A DNA stretch of 64,000 nt from Astragalus membranaceus (lineage: Eukaryota; Streptophyta; Magnoliopsida; Fabales; Fabaceae): NCBI GenBank assembly GCA_039519185.1, contig CM076854.1:161997434-162061433 (forward strand), in the 5' to 3' direction. This document shows positions 23,922 to 34,679 of this stretch, in pieces. Each line of letters starts with the position of its first letter. Within the stretch, counting starts at the first letter, position 1. The notes below the pieces were generated by a model, which saw nothing but the letters and a program-made list of their open reading frames with translations, searched no databases and was not told the origin of the DNA. The position numbers were made by a program, and so were the translations under genes.

Positions 23922-25897
23922 CCCGATACTTCAAAAATGGAGACGTACCCGTGTCGGATACGTATCCGATACCGATACGCACCCGATACTTCCCAATACG
24001 TACCCAAAGAGTATCTAATAATTTTTTAATTCTTTTTAAAAAATATTTGACACATACTTTTCAGATACATCTTTGATACTTCTTATCAACTAAGGATACT
24101 TCTCAGATACTTTTTCGATACATTTTACCAGCTAAGCACATGATTGTCACTCATATATGATACAATTTAGGCTAAATAGCACTTTTGGTCCTTTATCTTT
24201 GCTCCAGATTTCACTTTGGTCCTTTTTCTTTTTTTTGGTCCGTTTTGGTCATTTATCTTTCATTTTCGTTTCACTTTGGTCCTTTATCTTTTTTTTGATC
24301 CGTTTTGGTCCTTTATCTTTCATTTCGTTTCATTTTAGTCCCTCACGTTATTATTTAATTCAATTAAAATATTAAAACAATTAAAACAATTAATTCAATT
24401 AAAACAAAATTATTTTAAAACAATTAAATCAAAAATTTGGTCCCCCCCCACCGTCCACCACCACCCACCACCGTCAACCACCACCCACCACCACCACCTC
24501 CCAAACTCAGATCTGCGCAGAGGAGAGAGAGAGAACGAAATCTTCGTTTGGGGAGAGAAAGGAAGAGAACGAAAACGGGAATGAAGGAAGAGGAAGAAGA
24601 GAACGCGGTGGCGTGAGGAGAGAGAGAGAACGAAATCTTCGTTTGGGGAGACGATCGGTGAGGGGGGACGATCGGTGAGGGGGAGGGGTTCACGGTGAGG
24701 GGGAGGAAGAAAGAAGGGGGAGGATCTGTGGGGGGGGGGGGGGGGTTCACGGTGAGGGGGAGGAAGAAAGAAGGGGGACGATCGGTGAGGGGGGGTTCAC
24801 AGTGAGGGGGAGGGGGGACGATCGGTGAGGGGGGGTTCACGGTGAGGGGGAGGGGGACGATCGGTGAGGGGGAGGGGGGACGATCGGTGAGGGGGAGGGG
24901 TTCACGGTGGGGGGGGGAGGGGTGGTGGTTGTTGGTGGCTCGCGGTGAGGGGGGAGGGGTTCAAGGTGGGGGGGAGGGGTTCACGGTGGGGGACCAAAAA
25001 ATTGTTTTAATTGTTTTAAAATAATTTTGTTTTAATTGTTTTAATTGTTTTAATGTTTTAATTGAATTAAATAATAACGTGAGGGACCAAAATGAAACGA
25101 AATGAAAGATAAAGGACCAAAACGGATCCAGAAAAAGATAAAGGACCAAAGTGAAACGAAAATGAAAGATAAAGGACCAAAACGGACCAAAAAAAAGATA
25201 AAGGACCAAAGTGAAATCTGGAGCAAAGATAAAGGACCAAAAGTGCTATTTAGCCTACAATTTAATACCTCAATAACTAAAAGACAAAATTATATGTTTT
25301 TTCGTAATACAATAATAAAAGAAATAATACATTGTGATATGAGTGAGATAAATATACGTAACTATCTCTACTTGATAAGATCACAAGTATTTATTTCTAC
25401 AATGTGATGAATATATATTGACTAATGATATGCTTATGTTTTATTGACCAATTACGTACTAATATGAATATCTTAGTCTATAAAAAGTCATCTATTTCTG
25501 CCACTGACTATTCGTATTATACGATTTCGGGTGGTCTAAGTTACTTGTCCACCATTACTTTTTATGACTAGTCACTCATACATAGGTGTGTCGGCTTTCC
25601 TCTTCCTTTCATCCATATATTTTGTGTGATTTTTTTTATCTATTTGGGCAGTTTTTTTTTCATATCTATAAAATGCAATATTTCAGTTTTTCATCTTTGG
25701 TTTTTTCTATTTGTGTTTCTATTCTATTTTATTTTTTCTCTTATGTTTTTATATATTTAAATTTTAATTTAATTTTTTATTAAAGTATCTCAGCCGTGTC
25801 GTATCTTGATTTTCAAAATTTTCCCGTATCCCCGTATCCGTATCGTGTTGTATCCCGTATCGTATCCGGTATCCAGGCTTCATTGTACGTGGGTGTG
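23914..25897. mobile_element. GTATCC-rich element between the direct repeats
   Basis: Both edges are rich in 'ggatacg/cgtatcc' words in opposite orientation (about 23922-24020 and 25790-25880), suggesting inverted subterminal repeats. It is interrupted by the long-TIR element at 24170-25255. No clear target duplication found. Borders approximate. Confidence 0.4.
24170..25255. mobile_element. Long-TIR Mutator-like element (GGCTAAATAG family), complete
   Basis: Ends GGCTAAATAGCAC...GTGCTATTTAGCC. The inverted arms are about 250 bp and made of 40-bp subrepeats of the 'ctttatctttttttggtccgtt' type. The 9-bp duplication TACAATTTA flanks it exactly (24161-24169 and 25256-25264). The centre is G-rich with 'ggtgaggggga' repeats and a poly-G run near 24728-24746. 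No transposase. Confidence 0.9.
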
Positions 25898-25898
25898 A

Positions 25899-26389
25899 TG
25901 GTTGGCTATTTGTTTCCAACTTGCTCTGCATGGGTTCAAGTTCAGCTACTGAAAAGGGTATTTATTTGCATTTTACATTTCACAGTCACAAAAAAATTCA
26001 TAGTGAAAAAGTAGTTAAACAAGGACATTAATCCACTCTTGTCAAAAAAAAAGGACATTAATCCACTGCACCGCATATAACTTCCAAAAAAAAACTGCAT
26101 CACATATAAAAATATGGTTTAATTAATATACACATTTTTTTTGACCAAATTTAATTTTTTTTATCAAACAGGCTTCATGCCTTGAATTTTGAACCGTACC
26201 TTAGCAGTCCCGGGTGGACCGAGTTGAGTGGTAGGTCGCCTTGACTCCTTTAGAGTCGAAGCGGAGCCCGAAGTCGGGTTGTACCTCCAAAGACACTCCG
26301 ACGCCCAATTAAGGGAGTAGAAGTCAAAGCAGGAAGTGATGTGATGGGTTCAAAAGTATACCTGTCAGAGGGGTTGACCCATATTTATA
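25899..26389. repeat. Direct repeat B (about 0.5 kb)
   Basis: Near-identical to 23422-23921. Beyond its right edge the sequence continues into 'gagcagtgcagg...', whereas repeat A is cut there by the GTATCC element. Confidence 0.75.
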
Positions 26390-26799
26390 GAGCAGTGCAG
26401 GCTTGTCGTTGGGTCTGGCGAAGTGATCTCAGTCGTTGATAGGTGTCTAGGTGCGTTCTAGTGCCCTCTCAGGCGGAGTAATGCTGTTTGGGCCGGACTC
26501 GGCCCATCAGGGAGATTGGGCTCTCGGCCCAGTCTGAACAAATTTATTATTAAAAAAAAGAAAAAAAAATGATAGCCCCCTAAAACACTATAGCCAATAT
26601 ACTAAAATAAAAGTGCTAACTACCAATAGTTAGATAAAAGAGACAAAGATAGAAGATGTCCTTGAACGGGAATTATAGCCAACAACCGACCAAATTCTGT
26701 ATTTATGAAATTCAAGGATTAACTTACAATATTCAGGTCAAAAAGAGATAGAGACGGAATTTGTCTTTTAGCAGGTATTATAGCCTACACTTTTCTCGA

Positions 26800-27270
26800 T
26801 CAATTTCTTTTTTTTGTTGAAATTTCTTCTTTTGGGTCTTGGACACCACCGAATCGGACTTATCATACTGCGCATCTGTTTCTTGGGTCATAGGATCATC
26901 AGCGTCATCTATTACATCACCCTAGAGCTTCCCCGAAATTCTCATGTCAGATGCTACCACTAGATTAGAAGTAACATCAGACTCTGAGGCATTTAGGGAA
27001 TCTAGCCCGGTAGTGGGAGGTTGAGCGGAGGATGAGTCAATAAAATCACTACCACCTCGGCTCGTTACAGAGATGGAAGAGACTTGAACAGTGTTATTTT
27101 AAGCTGTTGTATGTGTGCTATGGGTAGAATCATTAGTCAACTTTTGGATCGAGTTTAAAGATTTCTCTTGTGTCTGCATAACTGCAGGTGACATTTGCTT
27201 ACCGACATCCGAAACAACAGAGTCATGGATATCTGATTGTTGCACGACCTCTTTTTTCTAGTCTCATTAG
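26800..27270 (-). pseudogene. Broken coding sequence, Ser/Asp-rich, unidentified
   Basis: The minus strand has a long frame with only a few stops. Readable words include SDIHDSVVSDVGKQM, RGGSDFIDSSSAQPPTTGL, ASESDVTSNLVVASDM and DDADDPMTQETDAQYDKSDS, ending in a Lys-rich tail. The composition suits a disordered linker of a LINE ORF1 or a zinc-knuckle protein. I cannot name it. Confidence 0.35.
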
Positions 27271-27482
27271 GTGAAGATTCCCTTGCAATGCATACAGAAA
27301 GACGACAAATTTTCATATTCATTGCCCACTAAGAAAGTATAACATGAATACCTCACCTCTCAACTAAGATTTGATTCCTAAGTTTTGATTTCAGGTCTAT
27401 ATAAACGAGGATGCGTGCAAAATACTAAAGGTCTCACTTTAATATTTACTTTAGCCCTCAATATTCGTTGGGCCCGCCCTGT

Positions 27483-27582
27483 GTTGGTTAATGGTAAGTT
27501 AGGTAGTGGGGAAGAACTAAAATTCTGGTATGACAATTGGTGCTAGCTGGTTATTACTATTGGACCATTCTTTTCCAATGTT
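27483..27582 (+). pseudogene. LINE reverse-transcriptase C-terminal fragment
   Basis: The frame LVNGKLGSGEELKFWYDNW resembles the WxVGNGxxVxFWxDxW motif downstream of plant LINE reverse transcriptases. It continues to PFFSNVVSG, where the hAT element at 27591 has inserted; after the hAT, 28435 onward resumes GTGACAAC (Gly-Asp-Asn), as the motif would. Stops interrupt it. Confidence 0.6.
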
Positions 27583-27590
27583 GTTTCAGG

Positions 27591-28426
27591 TAGAGCTGGC
27601 AAAACGGGCTACGCGGCCCATATCGGGCCGGCCCATACCGGGCTCGGGCTTTTGTGGGCTGGACTAAAAAGCCCGGATTAAACTCTGGGCTCAACATTTG
27701 TGGCCCAAGCCCGGCCCTATGCGGGCCACGGGCTTTTCGGGCTAGCCCGCATTATACGCAATATTAATTAAAAAAATTATTTTTTATAAAAAAATAAAAT
27801 AAAAATATGCTTATTATTTATATTTTAGGAATAGAGTAATTTAAAATAAGAAAGTGAAAACATTAAAACTTAAACTGTGGCTGCAACTTATGTTTGCTGC
27901 CTAATTCAAAACTGCAATATACATTGATAATCAACATTCATAACAAACAACTTTTTGACAAAACAAAACAAACAACTTGTTATAACTATAAATAAATATT
28001 AAAAACATAACAGATACGTATATGATAAATTGTCAATAAAAGTACTTACATGTTAACTTGTTAATATTAGATGCGTACATAATAAAAACATGTTTTAGAA
28101 TATAGATAGCTCATCATGCGAGTGCTTTTATAATATACATGGACAGTGGACTGTGTAGTTTATGTTTTATATATTGAAAACATAAAATATTTAGTGTCAA
28201 ATTAAACACTTTAGGATATTCTTTAGGGAATTATATCATGACATATAGCACTTGCGGGCTTATGGGCTACCCATGGCCCGATCGGGCCGGCCCAGCACGG
28301 GCTCGGGCTTTTATGAATAGGGCCAAAAAGCCCAAATATAAAAATGGGCACAATTTTTTAAACCCAAACCCTATATTTTTTAGGGCCGGCCCGGCCCGAC
28401 GGGTTCGGCTCATTTTGGTAGCTCTA
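27591..28426. mobile_element. Non-autonomous hAT element
   Basis: Ends TAGAGCTGGCAAAACGGGC...GGTAGCTCTA, with GGCCCGG-rich subterminal repeats on both sides, as in plant hAT MITEs. Flanked by GTTTCAGG (27583-27590) and GTTCCAGG (28427-28434), an 8-bp duplication with one change. The AT-rich interior has no transposase. Confidence 0.85.
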
Positions 28427-28434
28427 GTTCCAGG

Positions 28435-28980
28435 TGACAACTGATATATTATCTATTAATTAACAATCCATCCAGTTATATTTACAATAATGTAATAGTA
28501 CTTACAAAATTACAACCCATATCTTTCTGTTTATTGCATAAAGATTGTTTGCTTTACACCCTTTCAGACTGGCTTTCGCTATCTATGGTTCGAAATTTGG
28601 TGAAGAGAACACAGTTTCTGCGTTATAAAAACAGGTCCTTCATATACAGTCATAGTCAAGATGAAAGCATGTGGCAAGCAAGGATGAGTGGTCACGGACT
28701 CACGGTAGTGAAGACTAGAGTATTGCAGAGAAAAGAAGGGTGTGGTGTAAAAAAGTCTCCAAAAGGATATATTTGGTGGTTCAGTTCCTAACAAAAAAGT
28801 TGTCTATCCTTGGCCTTTTCTGGTCGATGGTTGGTCCCCCTCCTTCATGGCAACTCGCCACGTGTTAATAGTCCAAGTCTCTGTTTCAGTCATGGCTACT
28901 CAGAGGAGTACATCCATTGATAATTAATCCCCTGTATCTTACTCCCTTCCTCACATATTTAAAAATTAATTGACAATTAT
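28435..28980. other. Spacer with an unidentified 85-codon ORF
   Basis: The ORF 28534-28791 (plus) has no recognisable motif, and its antisense frame is also open, so it is probably incidental. Nothing else seen. Confidence 0.3.
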
Positions 28981-28984
28981 GTAT

Positions 28985-29778
28985 TATATATTTGTAGGTG
29001 AGTTAATATTCAAAGATACTAAGGTGGCTCAATTAATTTTTAAAAAAACTGGAACGCAGAAACACAGAAGATCTGTTAAAAAAGAAAATGATGAATTCCC
29101 AACTTCCGAAAACGAATTGCTGTGTTCAGATCTTCATCTTCAGAAAACGAAAACGATTTCCAGAAACGTAAACGATTTCCAGATCTTCATCTTCATCTTC
29201 AATAATTTCGAATTGCTGTGTTCATCCCTAATTTCGTCCCTAATGTTTTCATCTTCATCTTCAATAATTTCGAATTGCCGTGTTCATCCCTAATTTCGTC
29301 CCTAATGTTTTCATCTTCATCTTCAATAATTTCGAATTGTTGTGTTCATCCCTAATTTCGTCCCTAATGTTTTCATCCAGTTACTTCAATAATTTTGAAT
29401 TGCTGTGTTCATCCAGAAACGTAAACGATTTTCAGAAATGAAAACGATTTCCAGAAACGTAAACGCTAATGTTTTCATCCCTAATTTCGAATTGATGCAT
29501 TTTACGGTTGCTGTTGTTCACCAAATGCATATGGAAAACGAATTGATGGAAAACGAATTGATGAGGAAAACGTAAACGCTAATGTTTTCATCCAGAAATG
29601 TGATGATTTTCTTTTATTTTTCTTTTTGTTTTTTAGATGCTTACCCAGAAAGATGATGAATGATGAGTGATGAAGATGAACGTGAATGCTTACCCAGTTT
29701 TTTTTTTTTAATTTTCGTTTTCAATGTTGTAATATATATTTATAGGTGAGTTAATATTCACAAATACGAAGGTGGCTC
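28985..29778. repeat. Minisatellite region bounded by 45-bp direct repeats
   Basis: About 45 bp beginning 'tatatttgtaggtgagttaa' occurs at 28985-29031 and again, slightly diverged, at 29732-29778. Between them, 29183-29410 is a tandem array with a 62-bp period containing 'aataatttcgaattg', about 3.5 copies, followed by scattered 'aaacgatttccagaaacg' words. Confidence 0.75.
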
Positions 29779-29860
29779 GGTGGTTAGGAGGTGTGGGTGT
29801 GAGTAAGGGGTCACGAGTTCAACACCCACTTCAGCCATTTTGAAGATTTATTTTGATTTA
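29760..29860 (+). mobile_element. Probable tRNA-derived SINE head
   Basis: GTGGCTCGGTGGTTAGGAGG resembles a tRNA A box and GGTCACGAGTTCAACACCC a B box at the right spacing. The 3' end and target duplication are not evident. The following 150 bp carries repeated 'gacgtggcac' words. Confidence 0.5.
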
Positions 29861-30255
29861 ACAACAGTGCCACGTGGCAGCCATCCATTGGTTGCTGACG
29901 TGGCACTGTTGACATAGGAGCAGACGTGGCATTCAGTGCCATGTGTCACAGAGGTCCAATAATATGGTGACACGTGGCACTGACGTCATCACTGTTAACA
30001 TGGCACTGACGTCAATGCTGACGTCATCACTGTTAACATTTAACAGAAAATTTAAGGTAAGTGATATTTAAGCCTTTATTTTATTGGATTTTATAGGAAT
30101 GCTCAACTCAAGTACATACTAAACTAATGGCTTCACAAATGTTGAATGTTATGCTCAAATTGCTTTCTAATTAGCAAATCCTTCAACACTTTTAGTTAAA
30201 ATCGTTCATTGTGGAATATGAAGATAGGACAACCCGTTAGAAGAATATGAAGATT

Positions 30256-31867
30256 TGTAGCGACCGAAAAATCCGGGTGAGGATTCCTCAAAGGTTCAAA
30301 AATGAAGCCGCCACCAAAGTTTAATTTAAGGGCAAACATTTGGAAAATCCCTTTTGGAATGGATAAGGGTCCTTGAGATCAGGTTTGGGTTCGGGAGTCG
30401 GTTATGCGTGGGGAATGTATTAGCACCCCACGACATCCTTCCTAAGGAATGTTACCTGCTAACTAGTTGTAGGAAAGAATATTAACTTTGAAAATGTTTA
30501 TTTTACCCTTTTATTTTGAATTAAAAAGAAAGAAGAAAATTGATATTTTATTTAAGAAAATGATTATTTAGGAAAAGACCGAAAAAAGTTTTTTATTAGT
30601 GCAATTGATAGAGGTCGGCCGCCCTCTGCTCCTACGTATCTCTTGGTAGAGAATCAAATCACACGTAGTTCTTGGTAGAAAACTTTATTTGTTGGTGTAT
30701 TTTATTTAGGGATTTTAGGACTCCTGAGTGATCGGTTCATTTGTCCTAAAATGATGACTAACCCGACTGTACAGTCGGCTTAGTCCTCTACTTTGTGAAA
30801 ATAGAGTTTTTTGAAGTTCGGAAGATAGTTTGAAGTTCGGAAGATAGTTTGATGTGTGGTGGTTTGATTCTATTTGAATAGGGGTTTTAGGACTCTTGAG
30901 CCGTACGGCTCATTCATCCTAGAACGCTGACTAACCCGTCTGTACAGTCGGCTTAATCCCCTGTTTTGAAAATTTGATTTGTGGGAAGAAATACGTTTGT
31001 GTTTATTTTGACTTATAAATTGTTTGTTTTAAATAGGGATTTTAGGACATGATCCGTAACGGTTCATTAGTGACCTTAAAAGCAGACTAACTCGACTATA
31101 CAGTCGACTTAGTCCCATATTTTGTTCTTGAAAATATTTCTTTATTTATGAGAGGAAAAAGAATATTTTGTTTTTGTTTTGAATATGAACGAAAAGTTAA
31201 CAAAAAAGAAAAAATGAAAAGTGCAACTAGTGAAAAATATTTATCATGAATATTTAAAAATAAACTAATTAAAAGAAAAATAAAAATAAAAAGGGAGGGG
31301 GAGAGAAAGAGAGAGAGCGAGAGCTTCGCTAGGAGAGGGAGAGAATGTGTTCAGTGTTCTTATTGAATCACTGCGGTGTGCTTTTCACTATGGACAGGGT
31401 CTCCTTTTATAGGTCAAGGGTTAGGTGAATAGACTTGCTAGACAAGTTAACTTGTTGGGCAAGTCGACTTGCTGGGCAAGCAGACTTGCTGGGCAAGCAG
31501 CTTGTTGGGCTGAAGGTTGATGCTATTGACACCCCCTTTTTATTATTTTCGTTCTTCTCTATTTTTTTGTATTATTCATATTTTTGTATTTTTGGACTTT
31601 TTGTATTATTTGGACACTTTATTGTAATATATTTTTTATTTTCTGATTTTATTTCATTTTTATTTTTATGGCTTTTTGATTAAAAGGACTAAATTAAGTC
31701 CAAAATACCGAACATAGGCCCATTTACTAAGAATTGACCCAATTAGACAAACCGGTCTAAATTAAAACAAGACAGCGCTCGAAATGTCGTTCTCGTAATG
31801 ATATGGACTTGTGACACGGGGGCTAAAACAATTGCAATAAATGATCGGACAAAATTGGGGTATACCA
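30256..31867 (-). mobile_element. Solo LTR of the Tat-like retrotransposon
   Basis: Starts TGTAGCGACC and ends GGGGTATACCA like the LTR at 2733-5616, and is flanked by a perfect 5-bp duplication AGATT (30251-30255 and 31868-31872). At 1612 bp it lacks most of the GC-rich part of the first LTR. It has the same three 'cagtcggctta' subrepeats and an 18-19 bp tandem repeat at 31436-31512. It arose by recombination between the two LTRs of one insertion. Confidence 0.92.
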
Positions 31868-31872
31868 AGATT

Positions 31873-32346
31873 CTTTAAAATGAATGAATTGTCACTGAAG
31901 TTTATTTATTTAGGAAAAATATTTGAATTTTTTTAAAATAAAACTGTCTTAAACTTGATCCAGATTTGGGAAACAGTTATGATGAGAAATGGTATCGGTA
32001 TCGGTTGACACTCTAAAAAATATTAAGTCCTAGTCGAGAGAAAAGTCAGTTGAAGTAAAGGGCTAGTTGAATGAGTATAGGTGTCGAACAACATTCTAGT
32101 TGAGAAGGGGTTAGTCGATTCAAAAGCTGAGATAGAGAGAAAACGTGGAACACGTATCCGAATTAAAAACGAAGCTAAAATAACGGCTCGTGAAGGAAAT
32201 ATGCACGTTGGAGTTGTGTGCAAAGGAAAAGGGTATGGCTCCCAATGTTAGGAGAATTGGATAAATACACTTTAGAGACGTTGGAAGCGGTTACTGGCGA
32301 GAAACATGGAACGTGATGTGTTAGTGGAATTTTTTAGTCGCGTAAT
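31873..32346. other. Spacer, nothing recognised
   Basis: Moderate GC, short ORFs only, no terminal repeats recognised. Confidence 0.4.
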
Positions 32347-32362
32347 TGCTAGGCAGTAGTTT

Positions 32363-32660
32363 TTTTTAAGGGCAAACAAAATGTTATATATAAATAGAAA
32401 GTTGAGCACAAGGGGTGCTCAGTCCGCACAAACAAAGGATAACAAAACCCACAAACAAAAGATCCACAAAAAAAACCTACGATCTAGATATACAATCCTA
32501 GAATCAACCAACCACTCATGATAATATAGACAAGAGGTGGACTTACCCCTATCATGGAACCATCGCCAGGATAGAGATAAGATATGGTCAAAAGATCTCC
32601 CAAAAATAGGGATGCCGCCAGCTAAAATACACTTGTTTTTCAAGTCCCGAATGACCCAAC
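32363..32660 (-). mobile_element. 5'-truncated LINE insertion with 16-bp target duplication
   Basis: TGCTAGGCAGTAGTTT flanks it exactly (32347-32362 and 32661-32676). On the minus strand it ends in a run of A, and its first 220 bp are open (SLSWRWFHDRGKSTSCLYYH), resembling the last residues of a plant LINE ORF2. This is a dead-on-arrival LINE 3' end. Confidence 0.85.
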
Positions 32661-32699
32661 TGCTAGGCAGTAGTTTGTTGTTAGCTATAGTTTATTGTT

Positions 32700-33684
32700 G
32701 GCTAAATAGCACTTTTAGTCATTTATCTTTGCTCCAGATTTCACTTTGGTCCTTTATCTTTTTTTTGGTCCGTTTTGGTCATTTATCTCATTTTCGTTTC
32801 ACTTTGGTCCTTTATCTTTTTTTTGTCCGTTTTGGTCCTTTATGTTTCATTTTCGTTTCATTTTGGTCCCTCACGTTATTATTTAATTCAATTAAAACAT
32901 TAAAACAATTAAAACAAAATTATTTCAAAACAATTAAAACAATATTTTGGTCCCCCACCGTGAACCCCTCCCCCCCTCACCGTGAACCCCTCCCCCTCAC
33001 CGTGAGCCACCAACAACCACCACCCATAGTTAGAATCTGTCGCTGGGTGAGAGAGAGAGAAACGAAACTGAATTTATGTAACAGATCTGAAAACGATTTG
33101 TTCATGAAGGAAGAAGAAAGCTCAAGGTTCGAAAATGGCAAAATATGAGAGAGTGAATTGTTGGAGATGATGTTGGTATCAAATTGAAGAGGATAAAATG
33201 GTGATCAACTTTCATGTTGGATGGATGATGATTTGATGAGCCTTGGATGCTCATTTTCCCTCTTCGTCACCCAAACCCATTCTTCATTTTCTCTTCCATT
33301 TTTCTTCTTTTCTTTCTTCCCTCACGGGTCTCTCTCTCTGTTTCTCCCCTTTCCTTTCTTTCTTAATTCCTTTACAGAATGGTGGGTGGTGGTGGGTGGT
33401 GGTTGACGGTGGTGGGTGGTGGTTGACGGTGGTGGGTGGTGGTGGATGGTGGGGGGGTTATGTTTTATTTATTTAATTGTTTTAATTTAATTAATTGTTT
33501 TAATTGTTTTAATGTTTTAATTGAATTAAATAATAACGTGAGGGACCAAAATGAAACGAAAATGAAAGATAAAGGACCAAAACGGACCCAAAAAAAGATA
33601 AAGTACCAAAGTGAAACAAAAATGAAAGATAAAGGACCAAAACGGACCAAAAAAAAGATAAATGACCAAAAGTGCTATTTAGCC
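32700..33684. mobile_element. Long-TIR Mutator-like element (GGCTAAATAG family), second complete copy
   Basis: Same termini and subrepeats as 24170-25255, with a different internal segment (33005-33380) made of partly duplicated non-coding sequence. Flanked by GTTTATTGTT on both sides (32690-32699 and 33685-33694), a 9-10 bp duplication. Confidence 0.9.
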
Positions 33685-33803
33685 GTTTATTGTTTAAGCG
33701 ATCTGCAACCCTGAAAAGATAAAGGACCAAAACGGACCAAAAAAAAGATAAATGACCAAAAGTGCTATTTAGCCGTTTATTGTTTAAGCGATCTGCAACC
33801 CTG
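33624..33803. repeat. 90-bp tandem duplication over the element's right end
   Basis: The last part of the right arm, the target duplication and adjacent host sequence ('taagcgatctgcaaccctg') are repeated once with a 90-bp shift. Confidence 0.85.
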
Positions 33804-33889
33804 AAAAAATATTAACGAAATTATATTTTTATAATTGGTCAACAATACAATTAACCAAAGTTAAAACAATACCGCTACCTCTCCCTTCT

Positions 33890-34080
33890 ACAGCTTATGG
33901 GCAACGTGATCACCATATCGCCTTAAAAGTGAATCATCCACTAGACCTCCAAGAAATAGTGCTTTGTCACTCAAGGTGGGTTCTTCGGGTGCATTCGGTT
34001 GGGGTGAATGATGTTTATCCTCAACATCATTTGCCTGTTGTGGCCATGTGCGTCTTGGAGTTCTTTACGAGTTGAGGTTG
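33890..34080 (-). pseudogene. Plant mobile domain (PMD/MAIL-like) N-terminal fragment
   Basis: On the minus strand an open frame reads PNAPEEPTLSDKALFLGGL followed by VDDSLLRRYGDHVAHKL, then a stop. This matches the start of plant mobile domain proteins (annotated 'serine/threonine phosphatase 7 long form homolog'), with the usual xLLxRYxDHVA motif. The rest of the domain is missing. Such domains are often carried by transposons. Match is from memory. Confidence 0.6.
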
Positions 34081-34179
34081 TGGGTTTTTTTCGGTGTTCA
34101 CGTTCCTTTTTTTGCATTTCTACAATTACAAGTTACCATTGGATTCAAAATCAATCAAATTATATGTTAAAATGGTTAC

Positions 34180-34600
34180 ACTGAATTTCCGGATGTATAA
34201 AACTGTAATAATTCCATAAATTTAGTTTCTGAATGGCAATTTCATTTACATATACAAAATTCCAATTTTCGACGGTATAAACTATTTACGCACCTGTAAA
34301 CTAAGGTTTTGGAAGTCTAAATCATTTCATTTTGAAATTAAGTTTCCATAACACTTTGAAAACTAATTGAACATCCATAAAATTAGGCATTTAGAGACTA
34401 AATTTCTGGATGTGTAGTTGATTTACACTTCTAGATTCTTATTTTCCGGACTTTGAATCTGATAAACAATAAATCAATTCAAATACATTTTGGGAACTTA
34501 GTTTCCGGACGTGCAGTTTGACAAAAATTTGAAGAAATCAAATGTATTTCAGAAACTTAGTTTTCAGCGAGGTACATACTTGTTAGGGATTTCTTGCGGC
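34180..34600. repeat. Degenerate array of about 60-bp units
   Basis: Words such as 'tttccggatgtata', 'tagtttctgaatg', 'aatttctggatgtgta' and 'tagtttccggacgtgca' recur every 50-70 bp, suggesting an old tandem repeat. Not coding. Confidence 0.45.
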
Positions 34601-34679
34601 TGCGACTAGCCTTCATGGATTCAAGGTGGAGATGCCATGGTGGATCGCGACTGTGGGTGGTGTTGTTGCTAGAGTTGTC

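Noticed and set aside
24424..25024. Proline- and glycine-rich ORFs
   Set aside because: They come from the 'ggtgaggggga' simple repeats inside a long-TIR element.
33243..33476. ORF ending in Gly/Val/Trp repeats
   Set aside because: It runs from non-coding internal sequence into 'ggtggtgggt' simple repeats of a long-TIR element.
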